Under the pieces are notes generated by a model. It was not told the DNA's origin. It saw nothing but the letters and a program-made list of their open reading frames with translations, and searched no databases. The position numbers and the translations under genes are program-made. 64,000 nt of DNA. Source: Rhabditoides inermis (taxonomy: Eukaryota; Nematoda; Chromadorea; Rhabditida; Rhabditidae). The DNA lies in NCBI GenBank assembly GCA_963966185.1, contig CAWZYM010000226.1, positions 1-64,000 on the forward strand, in the 5' to 3' direction. The first letter of the stretch is position 1. The number at the start of each line of letters is the position of its first letter. This document shows, in pieces, positions 31,068-64,000 of the stretch.

Positions 31068-33313
31068 CTCTTTCTCTCTCTCCTAAATGACTACGTAACG
31101 CATATCGAACTAGTAACTAGTTACTAGTAACTAGTAACACCAGCTTGGCTCACCGAAAGTCTCGCAGGTGGGTCTGTGCAGGTAGGCGGCGAATGTGTGT
31201 GCGGTGTGTGGGAAGGCATAGGAGAGACAGCCGAGACACGCGAACTTACACGCCAGATACGAGGAGCAGTCCTGAAACCATGTGATTCGTGTACAGGTAA
31301 AAGCAGCCCCTGATTTCCCGATTCAAGATTCATTCTGCGGAGGGGTCAAAGTCAAACTCATCTCTTTTTTACTCACGATATGAATCACGGAACATTCAAC
31401 ACATCTTGATTTATTGTCCATAAATTCAACATAATTATAAAAATAAAAAAATAACTAAACTGTACCTTACTGCTGTCGTGAATGTCTCGGAAAACGCCGA
31501 TCGTTTGTCGCGAGACGAGAGAAATGAAGAACGCATAGAGGGCGTAGTGGTGCAGGAAGAAGACTGTGGGAGTTTACTTGTTTACGTGTTTGTTTACTTG
31601 TTTGTTTACTCACTCATTTCATCGGCTCCATACTGCAACTGCATCACCAACATTGCAGCTGTCAATTCCACGATGAGAAGCACTGAAAAACCTCTTTTTC
31701 GTATTATTTTTACGGGTTTTTGTGAATAAAATATGACACCAACACTTCTGCGATTGATCGTGTATCATCTTTTTTCATGGACCGATTAATCTGTGGCGTT
31801 GTTTTGCCAGTCTAGCTATAGTATCCGATTCACATTTTCGATTCTCTCACCCGATGCGATTGGCGACAGAAAGCAGTTCAGCAATCGGTTGCACGCATTT
31901 CTGAAAACCACACTTTTGATCCTTAGTTTTTGTGTATTGCTGGCGTGGCGATTGATTTCAGTTCTGATACGATCACAAATCACACTATTGAAAATTGCAC
32001 GAATGATATTGACTGTGAGGAGAGGAGAGAGAAAGAGATAGAGAGAGTGAGTGAGAGAAATGTAGACAGGTTTCCGGCGGGAACACAATTCCAAACATTC
32101 TTATTACGTCGTTTCGCAACATTGATACATAGTGGAACGATTCGTGGCAGGCAATAGTGTAGCCATAGTTTCATAGCAATCCGAACAATTTCATCGCTGA
32201 GTTCGCATACCTGGTCTGATAGAGACATGTCCTGCAGAAATGCGCGAATAGTCGATAGGTATAGGTGGAAAGAACGATCGATCGGAGAGTGATCTGAAAA
32301 GTATTGGGTTTTGTTACCTTTACTGAACTGAAAACACATTAAAAAGTAAATGTCATATATCTACCTGCACCCATATCCTTGTCTGTGTGGATTGCAGTAT
32401 GGAGGCGAGACGATGACCGGAGGGCACCGGGTCATTCTGGAAGAAACACAAACATATGTTTGGAAAAATAATAGGTACAATTTTCGTTGTCATATACGTT
32501 TCAGCGAAACTGTATGTAACACCTTTCATATTTCTTCCAATTAACCGGCAAACTTCAACATAAAAATAAAATCTAATGAACATACCCAGCACCAGTTCTC
32601 CCATATGTTGCCGAAGCTCAGACGACTCCAACCTGAAGAGTGTGTCTTCATGGAGTCTTACAAGGAAAATGGAGAGAACAGAGAGAGGAAGAGAGGCCGG
32701 AAAGCCCTGAAAGCCCAGACCAAGACAGTACGCGATGAGTCACTACACTGTCCATTGCGTGTTCTATTGAATGCTTTTATTTGCCATGTGAACTCTGCAC
32801 TCTGATATTACGTAAACGTGCTCACCCACCCAGTATGTTCATGTCTCCATTCTTGTGCAGCAGGTACTCCTCCAACTCTCCTGTCGTCTCGTTGGGGTAT
32901 ATGAAGTACTTGGTGCCTGCATGTTTTTGTATTTTTGTAGAATCATGTAGTTCAGTAGCAGTACGTTTCAATAGGCGTGTAAACTACATCGCTAGTGGAT
33001 CACTGCGATGAGTTGCGTTTCTGAGTACGTTATATATGTATCGAATCCCACCAAAATCATGCTTAACCGACGTCATCTGATCCAAGTTAGCAGCTAGCAA
33101 CACGCTGATAAACAAACTTTTTAACCCATCTAGCCCACCATTGTCGTACTGTTTCCAGTGGTGTATGTAGTATTGCGTTCCATTCCATTCTCTCTCGTTC
33201 TCCCACTGGAGGGGGCGGATGGAGTCTAGGAGTACGAGGGAGATGAGGATGGAGGAGACGAGGAGGAGAGAGAGAGAGAGCGAGCGGAGAGAGACGTCGA
33301 CGGGAGAAGACAT
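30774..33313 (-). CDS. Multi-pass membrane protein with acidic C-terminal tail (family not recognised)
   Basis: Exon parts that join in frame: 33313 to about 33138 (membrane helix LSLSLLLVSSILISLVLLD), about 32915-32825 (TKYFIYPNETTGELEEYLLH), about 32627-32584 (IWENWCW), about 32437-32374 (NDPVPSGHRLASIL), a 7-codon exon at about 32235-32215, possibly 31902-31850, then about 31681-31619 (LLIVELTAAMLVMQL), about 31566-31467 (FFLHHYALYAFFISLV), about 31275-31157 (CSSYLACKFACLGCLSY) and about 30935-30774. The protein has at least three or four membrane segments, an extracellular-looking loop with an N-glycosylation site (NETT), and a cytosolic tail of about 50 residues packed with Glu and Lys. 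The joins around 31850-32235 are not secure. Start ATG 33313; stop TGA 30776-30774. Confidence 0.6.
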
Positions 33314-33658
33314 TCTGAACGGGGTTTCAAAGCTATTTTTCAATACGAAAATATTTCGACATGACGAATTTCATTTCGATACTGTACTGTATATGCGATT
33401 CATTAGAGAGTATTTCACAATTGCGAAAAGCTGCCAGAGAGTTGTCGACACTTTATGTGTTATTCAACGGATATGCAGAACGAACCACACTAGGTAAAGG
33501 TAAATCAGGTAAAAGTATGCGGGGAGAGTAGAATGAAGGCGATGGCACTACACCATAGTCCAGCGATTTTCCAACGCGAGGAACCACACATAAAACATAT
33601 CCACGCACTCGATTCTAGAGTATTGTATAAACTTGCCGCATTTTCCAAGAAAGAGAAT

Positions 33659-33659
<1 letters not shown>

Positions 33660-33742
<83 letters not shown>
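33660..33742 (+). repeat. GA microsatellite between genes
   Basis: Long GA tract in the stretch 33314-34024, which otherwise holds no supportable gene and is probably the promoter region of the membrane-protein gene on the minus strand. Confidence 0.9.
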
Positions 33743-33743
<1 letters not shown>

Positions 33744-34024
33744 TTTCGCGCACCCAATCCACGACTGATTTCTGCTTTCTTACGATGTTCGTTGCGCAAT
33801 CACCGCTGAACCGCCCACCCACGCATAGCCAGCATATCACGTGAAGTGATTGACTTGATTAACACAACATCCTGACCGCTCGCACCTTTTTGTATAGGAA
33901 ACCGTCTAACACGAAACCCTTTATCCGACTAGAGCAACATAGATGAATTGCAGCGAAAACGAGATCGGTGGTGATTTGGTGACGTCATTGATGATAATTT
34001 GGTGTGTAGTTTGTGCTCTGTAGT

Positions 34025-34876
34025 TTACTTCTTGTACATCTCGGAGTCGTCGGCCAGGCGTGAGAAGCGCTTCTCCGCGTCGCCTGAAAAAAATCGATTT
34101 ATTGATTAAATGGATAAAAGTAAAATATCGATTTATCGATTTTCTCACCTCGGAAGAGTTTGTTGTGTCGGAGCACGGACAGAGAGTGCATTCGCTTCAC
34201 AGGTCGGAACTAAAAAACACACATATCAACGTCTGCGTTCTTTTGTTGTTGAAGATAATAAGACATTTCGATTTGTCGAACAATACTTGTGATTTGTGAA
34301 TGTACATGTATAGGATTCGAAATAATCACAACCTGTAACGGTAACCGTATACCCTCGTTCACGGTCAACTTTTTCACTTGCCGTATCTTTTCCAGACACC
34401 ATTTCATCGCATTGAATTTAAGATTGAGCTTACAGCCTAGCTACCCTACTCTATGTACTGTTGCTACTACTTTGTCCGCGCGAGATCATTCGACTGCGCG
34501 ATTCCCGATTCGTGTTCGAGGTTCATTTGCAAGTCAAACTTGCAGTGTGACTGTGACAGTTTTCCACTTTCTAAAGCGCAAAATGATTTTAAAAGTTCAT
34601 GGCAAAATGAAGTTCATGACAGTATGTAGTTCGAAACTCGATAAATCAAATTTTTGGAGTCACGTCAAACGAAATATAACTTTTATTTGTTAGATTTCTT
34701 TAAATGTGACAAGATTTTTGATATGAAAAATTCGCGTTTCGAAAAAAATGCGGAATACCCTATGTTGTACAAAAAACAATACTTGAAATACTTAAAAAAA
34801 AATCAAGACTCACAGTGAAGACCTGTGCTGTGGAGAGAACAGCAAGGAGGGCGAGAATGAGAGCCACAAGCCGCAT
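34025..34876 (-). CDS. Candidate neuropeptide-like precursor, 60 residues
   Basis: Three exons with good sites, 34876-34814, 34209-34149 and 34083-34025, join exactly to a 60-residue protein. Residues 1-18 are a signal peptide (MRLVALILALLAVLSTAQ). The remainder has two Lys-Arg dibasic sites (FRPVKR and GDAEKR), which would release MHSLSVLRHNKLFRGDAE and FSRLADDSEMYKK-type peptides, the usual layout of small secreted peptide precursors processed by prohormone convertases. There is no Cys. No C-terminal Gly for amidation precedes the Lys-Arg sites, so this would be a non-amidated type. I do not recognise the sequence as a known nlp or flp family. It could instead be another small secreted protein. 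Confidence 0.65.
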
Positions 34877-37488
<2,612 letters not shown>

Positions 37489-37848
37489 ATGAAGTCGCCA
37501 TCGTCTCCATTGGCCGAACGACGCTTCGTCTACCGCCGATGCACCGAGGACTCTAAGGAAGACGGTTGGTACCTTATTACCTACATTACATTGTTGGTTC
37601 CGTTTATTTTGATTGTATCCTGATCGGCAATTTCCATGCGCACGTTGATTGATGGGATCGTCATATAATTATTAACAGCACGTGATTCATGCGAAATTAT
37701 TGGGGCGCCGAGAGCCCCGTGCATCGATTTCTTATCAGTCTCCGGCTGTGGGCCCGGTGAGATCTCTGTACCACCACCACTCTCTATTCATATTCGCCGC
37801 GTCTCAGCTCTCGCCCCCATATCGATCCGCCGCTACGTGTATGTTTAG
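37489..37848 (+). CDS. Small hypothetical protein, 64 residues, just upstream of the IP3 receptor
   Basis: Three exons (37489-37564, 37679-37756, 37808-37848) join in phase to 64 residues with ordinary composition and three Cys (RRCTEDSKED, DSCEIIG, PCIDFLSVSGCG). It ends 412 bp before the ATG of the IP3 receptor on the same strand. It could be a separate small gene, or 5' exons of an alternative receptor transcript whose stop is then avoided by splicing. No family recognised. Confidence 0.4.
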
Positions 37849-38260
37849 TCATATCATAGCATATCATTATCATTAGTATTTACCAACATCAACATAAAGT
37901 TTGAGGTCACTTTGATTCTTTGAAGACATCAAACTTTACTTTACGCTTGTTAGACGATTTTACGCGAGACAAAACTAGACGCGAATGTGATTAATAATAC
38001 GAAAAAATAGAGATAGAGAGGATTACTGTCAACTGACAATGAATATTTGGATCGAATGAGTGATCGTTTTATATTCTATGTAAATGAGGCGTCTCCTTTG
38101 TTTTCCGAGAGTGACTGATGGAAGGTTGTGAATAGTAAACCAGTAATTTGTATTCAATCTGATAAAATTATAGATTTCTAGATGCCGATTACATAAGTGC
38201 ATGAAGAGTGAAATCACAGTGTTCTTCTGATTCAATGATTCACTCGCATTTTCAGAAACC

Positions 38261-64000
<25,740 letters not shown>

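Overview
The window looks like animal, most likely nematode, genomic DNA. The reasons are dense small exons with GT...AG introns (TTTCAG-type acceptors), genes nested inside introns of other genes, small secreted gene families typical of nematodes (CAP/venom-allergen-like, cysteine-rich), and many GA/CT microsatellites in introns. A diplogastrid such as Pristionchus is a guess, not something proved here.

Layout. 1-5583: mostly noncoding, with one tentative gene for a secreted protein (808-1948). 5584-26601 (+): an 18-exon ELM2-SANT chromatin co-repressor gene of the CoREST/MTA/EGL-27 type. Three other things sit inside it: (i) a 6,960-bp Merlin-type DNA transposon (5814-12773) inside coding exon 2, with a perfect 8-bp target duplication and inverted arms of about 2.5 kb that contain 481-bp tandem repeats; (ii) a virus-like gene island (about 13.3-21.1 kb) in intron 4, with a phlebovirus-type Env gene and a zinc-knuckle coiled-coil gene on the minus strand, and three compact genes on the plus strand (a small membrane protein, a hydrophobic helical protein and a Gag-like helical protein), but no reverse transcriptase; (iii) a minus-strand gene for a Lys/Asp-rich protein (23578-25257) in intron 14.

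27.2-34.9 kb: three minus-strand genes, namely a cysteine-rich secreted protein (27235-29895), a multi-pass membrane protein with an acidic tail (30774-33313), and a 60-residue precursor with dibasic sites that looks like a neuropeptide gene (34025-34876). 34.9-38.2 kb: GA/CT-rich intergenic DNA with a possible 64-residue gene (37489-37848).

38261 to the end (+): the inositol 1,4,5-trisphosphate receptor gene (itr-1/ITPR). At least 66 exons and about 1,980 codons are present, covering the suppressor, MIR and IP3-binding core, RIH and central regulatory regions. The channel pore should lie beyond the window. Its introns hold a CAP-family secreted gene on the opposite strand (58158-59879), a TA-flanked foldback element, a small TIR element with a tRNA-like promoter, relics of a duplicated exon, copies of a dispersed repeat and many copies of a short TGAAACGTA-type motif.

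The two strongest leads are the very long-armed Merlin element caught inside a conserved co-repressor exon, and the compact island of Env, zinc-knuckle and Gag-like genes with introns and no polymerase.
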